Assembly (NCBI RefSeq): GCF_019297855.1
Contig: NZ_CP079194.1
Span: 1,165,501 to 1,229,500, forward strand
Source of the DNA: Gymnodinialimonas ceratoperidinii
Lineage (GTDB): Bacteria > Pseudomonadota > Alphaproteobacteria > Rhodobacterales > Rhodobacteraceae
Reading direction: 5' to 3'
DNA: 64,000 bases
Numbering within the stretch: position 1 is the first letter of the stretch; each line of letters starts with the position of its first letter. Under the pieces are notes generated by a model. That model was not told the origin of the DNA. It saw only the letters and a program-made list of their open reading frames with translations, and did not search any database. Of this stretch, positions 8,743 through 16,093 are shown piece after piece. The position numbers and the translations under genes were made by a program.

Positions 8743-9093
8743 TTACAGCTCCACTTCGCCGCTGTCATCCAACGTGGGGTCGAACTCCGGCGCGTCGGGG
8801 GACCGGCGGATGATGATATCGCCATTGGGCAGCCGCTCGGGCAACTCGTAGGACGTGACATCGTCCATCAACTCGCCCATGCGGTTCAGGAACGGCAGCA
8901 CCTCGTCCTCGAAATAGGGCCGCGCCTCTTCGATCATCGGACGCATCTCTTCCATCAGCCCTTCAAAGATCAACCGCGTGCCTTCGCCCAACAGGCCCAG
9001 GCCTTCGCTTACGTCACTGTCGTCCTGTGCGGCCGCGGGCGTCGCAATCGCGAGCGCGCCAGCCACGATGCCGATGGCAAATGCATGTTTCAT
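8743..9093 (-). CDS. small exported protein of unknown function
   Basis: A 116-residue protein with a clear Sec signal peptide (cleavage after ATPAAAQ, about residue 23). The mature part is acidic and helical (EGLMEEMRPMIEEARPYFEDEVLPFLNRM), followed by a short segment with a PNGDIIIRR pattern. I do not recognise a named family, though short AA-rich exported proteins of this kind are common in Rhodobacterales. Periplasmic location is inferred from the signal peptide. The downstream hairpins of repeat copy A may end the transcript. Confidence 0.75.
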   Translation of the reverse strand: MKHAFAIGIVAGALAIATPAAAQDDSDVSEGLGLLGEGTRLIFEGLMEEMRPMIEEARPYFEDEVLPFLNRMGELMDDVTSYELPERLPNGDIIIRRSPDAPEFDPTLDDSGEVEL

Positions 9094-9120
9094 ACGTTCA
9101 AGATGGGGGCTGCACCGGGC

Positions 9121-10137
9121 TCAGATCAAGTCCAGGCTGACCGGGAAGTGATCCGACGCCGTCAGCAGCGCCTCGCGCAGATCGGCGCGGCTCCAGCATT
9201 CGGGATCATCGAAGGGATGCCAGATATGCCAGCGCTGCGCCCGCGCGCGCAGGTTTGGAGAGACCATGACGTAATCCAGCAGCGCCTGCAGGTAGCGGTT
9301 TTCGTGCCGCTTGAAAAAGCGCGACGTCGTGGGGGCCGCGGACAGTTTCGATTGCAGGGCCTGCGCCGCATGCGGGTCGAACAGCCGCCGTTCCGGCGCG
9401 CCGTCACTGCCCAGTACGATCTCGAGCCCCGAGCGGCCGAACAGCGCCTCGTATTCATCCAGCCCCGGCCCGTCGTTGAGATCGCCCGCCACGATCAGCG
9501 CCTCGCCCGCGTCCAGATGCGCCTCGACCCGGCGGCGCAGCCAGATGCATTGCGCCAGTTGCTTGCGTCGGTTGGCAATCGCCATGCGCATCACGTCCGC
9601 GTCCGTCACCGCACCGTGAGGTGCCTTGGATTTCACATGGGTGCCGATCAGCCGGATCGGACCCACCGGAGTATCCAGCGCGGCCTCCAGCGGGGGTTTC
9701 GAGAACCGGACAAGGTCTTCCTGCGCGTCGATGTCGAGATCGATCGCGAATTCGCCGTCGAAACGCGGCGCGCCGGCATCGCGCGGATCGTGGCGGGCCG
9801 AGAGCACATCGGGATCGAAAAGCAGCATCAGTTCCTGCTGCGTGTCGTTCGGAAAACCCACCAGGACCTCCCGCGCGCGGATACCCGCATGGGCGGCGAA
9901 ATTGCGCAGGGCAATGGAGCCATCGCGGCCCCGGCTGGTGTCCGGTGCTTCCACGATCAGAACCGCGTCGGCGTCCAGGGCCTGAAACACCGTCGTCAGC
10001 GCATCGATCTGAGCTTGCCGCGTCACGTTCCATCGGCCGGACCATCCATCGTCGCACAGCAGCGTGCCGGCGTCGTCGAACAGCTTGAAGAACCACTCCA
10101 CGTTGTAAGTGGCGATCCGAAACGGGCGCTGAGCCAT
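9121..10137 (-). CDS. endonuclease/exonuclease/phosphatase-fold protein
   Basis: A 338-residue protein with family motifs in order: RIATYNVEWF near the N-terminus, E in LIVEAPD, GTHVKSK, AGDLND and a terminal SDHFPVSLDL. These provide the metal site and catalytic His/Asp of the fold, which includes DNA repair nucleases, sphingomyelinases and phosphatases. No signal peptide is seen with the start chosen here, ATG 10137, one base after the stop of the upstream J-domain gene. Substrate is unknown. Confidence 0.85.
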   Translation of the reverse strand: MAQRPFRIATYNVEWFFKLFDDAGTLLCDDGWSGRWNVTRQAQIDALTTVFQALDADAVLIVEAPDTSRGRDGSIALRNFAAHAGIRAREVLVGFPNDTQQELMLLFDPDVLSARHDPRDAGAPRFDGEFAIDLDIDAQEDLVRFSKPPLEAALDTPVGPIRLIGTHVKSKAPHGAVTDADVMRMAIANRRKQLAQCIWLRRRVEAHLDAGEALIVAGDLNDGPGLDEYEALFGRSGLEIVLGSDGAPERRLFDPHAAQALQSKLSAAPTTSRFFKRHENRYLQALLDYVMVSPNLRARAQRWHIWHPFDDPECWSRADLREALLTASDHFPVSLDLI

Positions 10138-10138
10138 G

Positions 10139-10846
10139 TCAGGCCGGTTCCCGGCGGCTGCTCTGGATTTCTTCCCATGCACGGTTGATCGCCTGCATCC
10201 GCTGCTCGGCCATCCGGACCGCTTCCTCCGGCACGCCGCGCGCCATCATCTGGTCGGGGTGCATCTGCCGGACTTCCGCCCGGTAGCTGGCGCGGATCTC
10301 GTCCAGTGGCGCTTCGGGATCGACGCCCAGAACCGAGTAAGGATCAAGCGGAAGGTCCGGCACGAAGCGCGCGCGCAGGCGGCGGAAAGCGACCTCGTCC
10401 ATGCCGAAAATCTCGGCCACACGGGACAGGAACGCATCTTCTGCCGGATGATAATCCCCGTCAGCCGTGGCGATGTGAAAGAGCCCCTCCATCAGGTCGC
10501 AGAGCACACTGTCCGCGCCGCAGGGCTTGCCTTCAACCTTGAACATGCCCGCGATCCGGCGGGCGTATTGCTCGAACCCGGCCACGTCCTCACGAGCCAT
10601 GTTGAAGACCCGCGCGGCGGCGGGTTCATCATCGGGGGGGATGTGGAAGACGCGACGAAAGGCCGTCACTTCATCCCGCGTCACCAGCCCGTCCGCCTTG
10701 GCCATCTTCGCCGAAAGCGCGATCACCGCGATGGTGAAGGCGACCGTGCGTTCGGGCGGCGTACGCAGGCGTCCGAAGACTTCCGACAGGCTTTCCCCCT
10801 GGCGGAGGGCTTCCAGGGCTTCGGATATGCGGGTCCACAGTGACAT
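10139..10846 (-). CDS. TerB/DjlA-like protein with C-terminal J domain
   Basis: A 235-residue protein. Residues about 30-145 are a TerB-like helical domain with the paired acidic pattern seen in DjlA proteins (AKADGLVTRDE ... ATADGDYHPAED). Residues about 168-232 are a J domain with the DnaK-activating HPD tripeptide in RQMHPDQM. DjlA in E. coli has an N-terminal membrane anchor; this protein has none, so it is probably cytoplasmic. It likely acts as a specialised DnaK co-chaperone. It is followed by the nuclease-fold gene with one base between. Confidence 0.88.
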   Translation of the reverse strand: MSLWTRISEALEALRQGESLSEVFGRLRTPPERTVAFTIAVIALSAKMAKADGLVTRDEVTAFRRVFHIPPDDEPAAARVFNMAREDVAGFEQYARRIAGMFKVEGKPCGADSVLCDLMEGLFHIATADGDYHPAEDAFLSRVAEIFGMDEVAFRRLRARFVPDLPLDPYSVLGVDPEAPLDEIRASYRAEVRQMHPDQMMARGVPEEAVRMAEQRMQAINRAWEEIQSSRREPA

Positions 10847-10925
10847 GCCGCCAGCTTAGCCATTGAAGCCGCGATGGGGCAGGGGAAAAGCGCCGGATTA
10901 CAGATAATTCACATAAGTTTGCGTG

Positions 10926-11396
10926 TCACAGGAGCTTCTGCATCAGCACGAGATCAATGAATCGCCCGAACTTGTGCCCGACCTGCGCCAGATGCCCGAC
11001 CCTCGAGAAGCCCATGGCATCATGGAAGGCGAGACCATGGGCGTTCTCGCCCGAAACCCCGGCGATCAGCGTGCGATGGCCCGCCGCGCGCGCGTGATCT
11101 TCGACCGCGCCGAGAAGGGCGCGGCCCAGTCCACGGCCACGGGCAGCTTCGGAAAGGTATATCGCGTGTTCCTGGCTCAGCCGGTAACCATCGCCGCCGC
11201 GAAACTGCGCATAGGTCGCGAAGCCCAGGGTCCGGGCCCCGTCGCGGGCGACGAATACGGGCTGCGAAGCGATGAGATCGGCGATCTGGTCAGGCGTTTT
11301 CAGGGTCGACGTGAAGGTGATCGCGGTCTCGGCAATGACCTCGTTCCAGAGCGTGAGAACGGCGTCCCTGTCTGAAAGCGATGCCCGCGTGATCAC
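10926..11396 (-). CDS. GNAT-family N-acetyltransferase
   Basis: A 156-residue acetyltransferase with the acetyl-CoA binding motif A (RGRGLGRALL) at about 86-95 and motif B (NAHGLAFHDAMGFSRVG) after it. The overall form is like phosphinothricin/methionine sulfoximine acetyltransferases (Pat/MddA type), but substrate is not certain. I use GTG 11396, which overlaps the stop of the upstream VOC gene as GTGA. Longer in-frame starts would run antisense through that gene. Confidence 0.85.
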   Translation of the reverse strand: MITRASLSDRDAVLTLWNEVIAETAITFTSTLKTPDQIADLIASQPVFVARDGARTLGFATYAQFRGGDGYRLSQEHAIYLSEAARGRGLGRALLGAVEDHARAAGHRTLIAGVSGENAHGLAFHDAMGFSRVGHLAQVGHKFGRFIDLVLMQKLL

Positions 11397-12007
11397 AGGG
11401 TCACGTCGCCCGTGGGCGTGGCCAACACGGCCTCGATCCGCGCCGCCTCGGCAGGGATGATCGAAACGCGCGGGTCGGACATCAGCGGTCCTAGCGCAGC
11501 GCGAAGGGCCGCGGCCTCGGGCGCATGCAATCGAAGCTCTTTCAGGCGCACGCCGGTATCGCGCAGGCGCGGCGCGGGATGAGCGTCGTCGTGCCACTGG
11601 ATCAGGGCGGGAAACAACCCGCCGAAGGGCAGCTTGCCATCCTCGGGGATCGCCATGGACCAGCGCAGATCGCCCCGTTGAAGCTTCCACGGAACGCCGA
11701 TGCCCTCGGGCGCTGCGGCAATCGCGGCCTCGATGTCCGGGCAACGGCAGATCCAGTTCGTCACCCGTGTGGCGCCGCGGAAGTTGTCGAGGTTGAACCA
11801 GCGCGGCTGATCGGGGCCTTCCGCGGCGGGATTGACCGCGATGACCTCGAAATATTCCTCCGGCCCGAAGGAGAGCAGGCGATTGTGCGTGCCCATGTCA
11901 GGATGCTCTCCCCCCGGCAAAAGGGGCTGGCCAAGAGCGGTTTCGACGTCCTGGACGCCGCGGGCGAGGGTCTCTGCAGAGACGGCGATGTGATCGAAGG
12001 TCAGCAT
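11393..12007 (-). CDS. VOC-superfamily protein (glyoxalase-like domain)
   Basis: A 204-residue protein starting MLTFDHIAVSAETL, followed by GTHNRLLSFGPEEYFEVIAVNP, the pattern of the glyoxalase_3-type domain in the vicinal-oxygen-chelate fold. The metal-type residues would be His6 and the Glu of YFEVIAV. Reaction is unknown. The start is ATG 12007; the open frame continues upstream but would overlap the divergent cyclo-ligase gene. It is coupled to the GNAT gene by a four-base overlap. Confidence 0.82.
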   Translation of the reverse strand: MLTFDHIAVSAETLARGVQDVETALGQPLLPGGEHPDMGTHNRLLSFGPEEYFEVIAVNPAAEGPDQPRWFNLDNFRGATRVTNWICRCPDIEAAIAAAPEGIGVPWKLQRGDLRWSMAIPEDGKLPFGGLFPALIQWHDDAHPAPRLRDTGVRLKELRLHAPEAAALRAALGPLMSDPRVSIIPAEAARIEAVLATPTGDVTL

Positions 12008-12083
12008 GGGCGTAGTCGTAACTGATGCGGGCGGGGTCGGAAAGCGCCTAGCCAAACTCGGGCGATGCGCGTTTGATGCGCCC

Positions 12084-12662
12084 ATGATCCAGGACCGTAA
12101 AGCCACCGCCCGCGCGCAAGCCTTCGCGGCCCGCAAACAAGCCCATGCAGAGGCCTCGGCCATCGTGCCCTCGGCGATTTCCCATCTGCTCGCGAGCATT
12201 GGACAGCCGGAAGGCCGGATCATCGCCGGTTACATGGCGATGCGGACCGAGCTTTCGCCGCTGCCCGCCATGGTGGCGCTCCACGCGGCCGGTGCGCGGC
12301 TTTGCGTGCCGATCATTGAAGCCAAGGGGCAACCTCTTGCGTTTCAGGAATGGACCCCGGAGAGCGAGATGATCCCCGGTCCCTTCGGCGCCTCGGTTCC
12401 CGCGCGGGGTGCTTGGCTGACACCTGACACGCTGATCGTGCCGCTGGTGGCATTTGACGCGCGGCTGAACCGGCTGGGCTATGGCGGCGGCTTCTACGAC
12501 CGCACGCTGGAGCGCCTGCGCGCCGCCGCGCCGACGCGGGCCATCGGTTTCGCCTACGCGGCGCAGGAGCTGCCCGAAGTGCCGCAGGAGCCGACCGATC
12601 AGCCGCTGGACGCGCTGATCACCGAGAACGGCCCCCTTGCCGCCGGGGCGCCGCGCGCCTAA
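12084..12662 (+). CDS. 5-formyltetrahydrofolate cyclo-ligase
   Basis: A 192-residue enzyme that converts 5-formyl-THF plus ATP to 5,10-methenyl-THF. The diagnostic motif RLGYGGGFYDRTL is at about residues 130-142, and the N-terminal K-x-x-AR-x(6)-R-K pattern is present. ATG 12084 gives a normal-length protein; an upstream in-frame ATG at 12006 would overlap the divergent gene. It is followed after nine bases by the phosphoesterase gene, a frequent pairing in Rhodobacterales. Confidence 0.93.
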   Translation: MIQDRKATARAQAFAARKQAHAEASAIVPSAISHLLASIGQPEGRIIAGYMAMRTELSPLPAMVALHAAGARLCVPIIEAKGQPLAFQEWTPESEMIPGPFGASVPARGAWLTPDTLIVPLVAFDARLNRLGYGGGFYDRTLERLRAAAPTRAIGFAYAAQELPEVPQEPTDQPLDALITENGPLAAGAPRA

Positions 12663-12671
12663 GCCGTCTTC

Positions 12672-13475
12672 ATGCGTATACTTTTTCTTGGCGATGTGAT
12701 GGGCCGCGCGGGACGTGCGGCGATAACGGGGCGATTGGCGCAACTGCGCGCTGATTGGAAGCTCGATTTTGTCGTGGTGAACGGCGAGAACGCGACCTCG
12801 GGGATGGGGTTGTCGGGCGCCCATGCCAAGGCGCTGCTCGATGCAGGTGCCGATTGCCTGACCCTTGGCGATCACGCTTTCGACCAGAAGGACATGCTGC
12901 AGTACATCGAGAGTGAGCCGCGGATCATCCGGCCGCTCAACTTCTCGAAATCCGCGCCGGGCAAGGGCGCACGGCTCTTCGACGTGAAGGGGCGCAAGAT
13001 CCTCGTGGCGCAGGCGCTTGGGCAGGTCTTCATGAAGCGGCCGTTCGATGATCCCTTCTCTGCCCTCGAGGGGGCGTTGAAGACCCTTGGCGGACAGGCG
13101 GCCGTGCGGATCATCGACATCCACGCCGAGGCCACCTCCGAGAAGATGGCCGTCGGGCACTTCTGCGATGGCCGCGCGAGCCTTGTCGTGGGCACCCATA
13201 CCCATGTGCCGACGGGGGACGCGATGATCCTGCCCGGCGGCACCGGTTACATGACCGACGCGGGCATGTGCGGCGATTACAACTCGGTCATCGGCATGGA
13301 CAAGGTCGAGCCCTTGCGTCGCTTTATCACCGGGATGCCGAAGGACCGCTTCAACCCGGCGACCGGCGAAGCGACGCTTTCCGGCGTGATGGTCGAAACC
13401 GACGACCAGACCGGCAAGGCGCGCACGATCACACCGATCCGCGAGGGTGGGCGGCTTCAGACCTCGACACCTTGA
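12672..13475 (+). CDS. TIGR00282-family metallophosphoesterase (YmdB-like)
   Basis: A 267-residue protein with calcineurin-like metal motifs: LFLGDVMGRAGR at the start, VNGENATSGMGL, TLGDHAF, DIHAEATSEK and VGTHTHVPTGD. The Bacillus relative YmdB is a 2',3'-cyclic-nucleotide phosphodiesterase that affects biofilm and RNA turnover; the Rhodobacterales members are uncharacterised as far as I know. It is probably co-transcribed with the cyclo-ligase. Confidence 0.9.
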   Translation: MRILFLGDVMGRAGRAAITGRLAQLRADWKLDFVVVNGENATSGMGLSGAHAKALLDAGADCLTLGDHAFDQKDMLQYIESEPRIIRPLNFSKSAPGKGARLFDVKGRKILVAQALGQVFMKRPFDDPFSALEGALKTLGGQAAVRIIDIHAEATSEKMAVGHFCDGRASLVVGTHTHVPTGDAMILPGGTGYMTDAGMCGDYNSVIGMDKVEPLRRFITGMPKDRFNPATGEATLSGVMVETDDQTGKARTITPIREGGRLQTSTP

Positions 13476-13596
13476 ACGAGAGCTGATCAGGCGCGCTCTG
13501 CCACGCTTCAGGCCTCATTTTCATGGGCTTTTCCGGGTGCAGCCACGCCGCGCTGCAGCTTGACACACCCCCTCACGGTAAGTTTACGCTACGGAA

Positions 13597-13617
13597 ACCC
13601 CGCCTGACGGGCGGGGT
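13597..13617. other. GC-rich hairpin upstream of the small exported protein gene
   Basis: ACCCCGCC at 13597-13604 pairs with GGCGGGGT at 13610-13617. No T-run follows on the plus strand. It is in the 238-base gap 13476-13713, whose second half is noticeably AT-richer than the surroundings. It may end the phosphoesterase transcript. Confidence 0.45.
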
Positions 13618-13713
13618 CGAAAATGATTACTCGGCACTTGCGATCTCTGACAATTTCGCGGTCGAGACCCCTTCGGCCTTTATTCTCGAACAGCAATATT
13701 AAGGATCAAAAAA

Positions 13714-14061
13714 ATGCTTACTTCTTTCAAAATTCCCGCTCTCGCCCTGACCCTCGCGCTCGGCGCGGCCCCCGCGTTTGCACAGGAAACCGTGGAACTG
13801 GTGACGGGTATCGGCTTCGGCGAGACCCAGGTCGAAGCGACGCAGAATTCCGTGCGCGCATGGATCATCGAGGGCACGCGGCTCTATGGGTCTGCGGATT
13901 TCAACACGGCCCTGCGCGGCTCGATCGATTGCAATCAGACCCCCACGACCGGTGGCGGGGAAGGGGGCGCGACGACGCTGGGTGTCGGTGTCTCGGGCGA
14001 TGCGACGGGCGAATGGGCCTGCACGGTGACCGGCCTGCCTTTGAGCGCCATTCCCCAGTAA
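13714..14061 (+). CDS. small exported protein with C...WxC pattern
   Basis: A 115-residue protein with a Sec signal peptide (cleavage after APAFAQ, about residue 23). The mature part begins TGIGFGETQVEATQNSVRAW, then has two cysteines (about residues 73 and 102, the latter in GEWACTVTGLP). This Gly-x-Gly / alanine-helix / Cys / W-x-C layout recurs in short exported alphaproteobacterial proteins, but I know no function for it. A disulfide in the periplasm is likely. A strong terminator follows at once, so it is probably a single-gene unit. Confidence 0.75.
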   Translation: MLTSFKIPALALTLALGAAPAFAQETVELVTGIGFGETQVEATQNSVRAWIIEGTRLYGSADFNTALRGSIDCNQTPTTGGGEGGATTLGVGVSGDATGEWACTVTGLPLSAIPQ

Positions 14062-14088
14062 TCGCGCTTCGTCAGCCAACATCATTCC

Positions 14089-14118
14089 TGCCCCGCCACC
14101 CACTTTGGCGGGGCATTT
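14089..14118 (+). terminator. rho-independent terminator
   Basis: TGCCCCGCCA (14089-14098) pairs perfectly with TGGCGGGGCA (14106-14115) across a seven-base loop, followed by TTTCT. It separates the small exported protein from the transporter gene. Confidence 0.85.
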
Positions 14119-14184
14119 CTGTTGCAGGCCCCCGCGGGTTTCGCCAAGGTTGTCGGCACGGCATTCCGACCGGCGTGGACCCAC

Positions 14185-15966
14185 ATGCTCGATCTTCCCC
14201 TCTCCCAGACCGGCGAAGGTCTCCTGACCCTCGCGATCCTGCTGATCATGTTCGCGATGTTCCTTTGGGAGCGCTGGCCGACCGAGGTCGTGGCCATCGG
14301 CGGCACCGCCACGTTGCTGATCCTGGGGCTGTTGCCCTACGGTCGCGCGGTCGAGGTGCTGTCGAACCCCGCGCCCTGGACCATCGCGGCGATGTTCATC
14401 GTCATGGGCGCGCTGGTGCGCACCGGATCGCTCGACCGGCTGACCAAGTTCGCCGAGGCCAATGCCAAGGCGCGGCCTGCCCTGGCCATCGCCAGCCTGC
14501 TTGCCTTCGTCGCCATTGGCTCGGCCTTCATGAACAACACGCCCATTGTCGTCATCATGATCCCGGTTTTCGTGCAGATCTCGAAAATTCTCGGCAAGTC
14601 GCCCTCGAAGTTTCTGATCCCGCTGAGCTATGCCGCGATCATGGGGGGCACGCTGACCCTGATCGGCACCTCGACGAACTTGCTGGTGGACGGAGTCGCG
14701 CGGGCGCGCGGGTTGGAGCCGTTCAGCATTTTCGAGGTCACGCCCATCGGCCTCGTCGTCGTGGCTTGGGGCATGATCTACCTGATGTTCGTGGGCCGCT
14801 ACCTTCTGCCGGACCGCGCCTCGATGGCGTCGCTTCTGGGCGGCAACAGGTCCCGGCCGAAGTTTTTCACCGAGGTTGCGGTGCCCCAGGGCTCGGCGCT
14901 GGTCGGGCAGGGGGCACTTGAGGTCGATCTGTTCCGCCGCGACGGTGTGCGGCTGATCGACGTGCTGCGCGGTGACGCCTCGCTGCGCCGGGACCTGAAA
15001 GCGGTGGTGTTCGAGCCCGGAGACCGCGTGGTTCTACGCACCGACATGGCGGAGGTGCTGGGGCTTCAGGCCTCCAAGGAGCTGCGCACCGTGGACAAGC
15101 TGAGTCAGGTAGCGACGGCGACGGTGGAGGTGCTGATCACGCCGGGCTGCCGGATGATCGGACGCTCGCTCGGCAACCTGCGCCTGCGGCGGCGCTACGG
15201 TGTCTATCCGCTGGCGGTGCATCGGCGGAACCAGAACATCGGCTCGCAACTCGACGATCTGGTGGTGCGGGTGGGCGACACGCTGCTGCTGGAAGGTGAT
15301 CCGGCGGACATCCAGCGGCTGGCGGCGGACATGGACCTCGTCGACGTCACCCATCCCTCGGAGCGCGCCTACCGTCGGGGCAAGTCGCCGATCGCGGTGG
15401 CAGCCATGGCGGGGATCGTGGTGCTGGCGGCCTTCAACGTGGCGCCGATCCTCGCGCTGGCGGTGGTGGCCGTGGCGGTGGTCCTGCTGACCGGCTGCAT
15501 CGACGCGGAGGAGGCGTTCTCCTTCATCGAGGGGCGCCTGCTGGCGCTGATCTTCGCCATGCTCGCCGTGGGCGCAGCGCTGGATCACACCGGGGGGATC
15601 TCACTGCTCGTGGGGGCCATGGCGCCTTGGCTGGAAGGCGCGCCGACCTGGGTACTGCTCTTCGCGGTCTATTACACCACATCGGTGCTGACCGAGCTGG
15701 TCTCCAATAACGCCATCGCCGTGATCATGGCGCCCATCGCCATCGCGTTGGCGCAAGCCACGGGCGTCGACCCAAGGCCGCTGGTGATCGCCGTGATGAT
15801 CGCGGCCTCCGCCTGTTTCGCGACGCCCATCGGCTACCAGACCAACATGCTGGTCTACGGTCCGGGCGGTTATGCCTTCAGCGATTTCCTAAAGGTGGGC
15901 GTGCCGTTGAACCTGTCCCTCGGCATCGTGGTCTGCCTCGCGATCCCGCTGTTCTGGCCGCTTTAG
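14185..15966 (+). CDS. SLC13/DASS-type anion permease with RCK_C (TrkA-C) domains
   Basis: A 593-residue membrane protein. Two blocks of about five hydrophobic helices flank a soluble central region (about residues 215-395) that holds two TrkA-C/RCK_C-like segments (DGVRLIDVLRGD... and TPGCRMIGRSLGNLRLRRRYGVYPLAVHR). The permease motifs FMNNTPIVVIMIP and IGTSTNLLVDG in the first half and VSNNAIAVIMAPI and ATPIGYQTNMLVYGPGGY in the second are those of divalent anion:sodium symporters (sulfate or dicarboxylate). Substrate is not determined. I use ATG 14185; a TTG at 14122 would start just after the terminator hairpin. Confidence 0.9.
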   Translation: MLDLPLSQTGEGLLTLAILLIMFAMFLWERWPTEVVAIGGTATLLILGLLPYGRAVEVLSNPAPWTIAAMFIVMGALVRTGSLDRLTKFAEANAKARPALAIASLLAFVAIGSAFMNNTPIVVIMIPVFVQISKILGKSPSKFLIPLSYAAIMGGTLTLIGTSTNLLVDGVARARGLEPFSIFEVTPIGLVVVAWGMIYLMFVGRYLLPDRASMASLLGGNRSRPKFFTEVAVPQGSALVGQGALEVDLFRRDGVRLIDVLRGDASLRRDLKAVVFEPGDRVVLRTDMAEVLGLQASKELRTVDKLSQVATATVEVLITPGCRMIGRSLGNLRLRRRYGVYPLAVHRRNQNIGSQLDDLVVRVGDTLLLEGDPADIQRLAADMDLVDVTHPSERAYRRGKSPIAVAAMAGIVVLAAFNVAPILALAVVAVAVVLLTGCIDAEEAFSFIEGRLLALIFAMLAVGAALDHTGGISLLVGAMAPWLEGAPTWVLLFAVYYTTSVLTELVSNNAIAVIMAPIAIALAQATGVDPRPLVIAVMIAASACFATPIGYQTNMLVYGPGGYAFSDFLKVGVPLNLSLGIVVCLAIPLFWPL

Positions 15967-16010
15967 GTCCTTGCGCCGCGGACGCTGGATGTGACCGGTC
16001 GAGGGCAGTA

Positions 16011-16085
16011 GGGGGCCAGCCCCCTCTGCGCATCCTTGGGGATGCGCAACACCCCCGGAGTTGTATCGGCCAAGATGAAGGGAGC
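16011..16085 (+). repeat. intergenic repeat element, copy B
   Basis: It lies between the two convergent SLC13 genes. GGGGGC/GCCCCC is followed by a perfect nine-base stem (TGCGCATCC at 16027-16035, GGATGCGCA at 16040-16048), then CCCCCGGAGTTGTATCGG and CCAAGATGAAGGGAGC. The tail is almost identical to copy C (GAGTTGTATTTGCCAAGATGAAGG split at 44416-44439). Confidence 0.7.
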
Positions 16086-16093
16086 GGGGGCTG

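Noticed and set aside
6746..8851. 701-codon open frame antisense to pepF
   Set aside because: Shadow of the oligopeptidase gene.
12008..12083. 6S RNA, which often lies beside the 5-formyl-THF cyclo-ligase gene
   Set aside because: Only 76 bases are free upstream of the gene, too few for 6S RNA.
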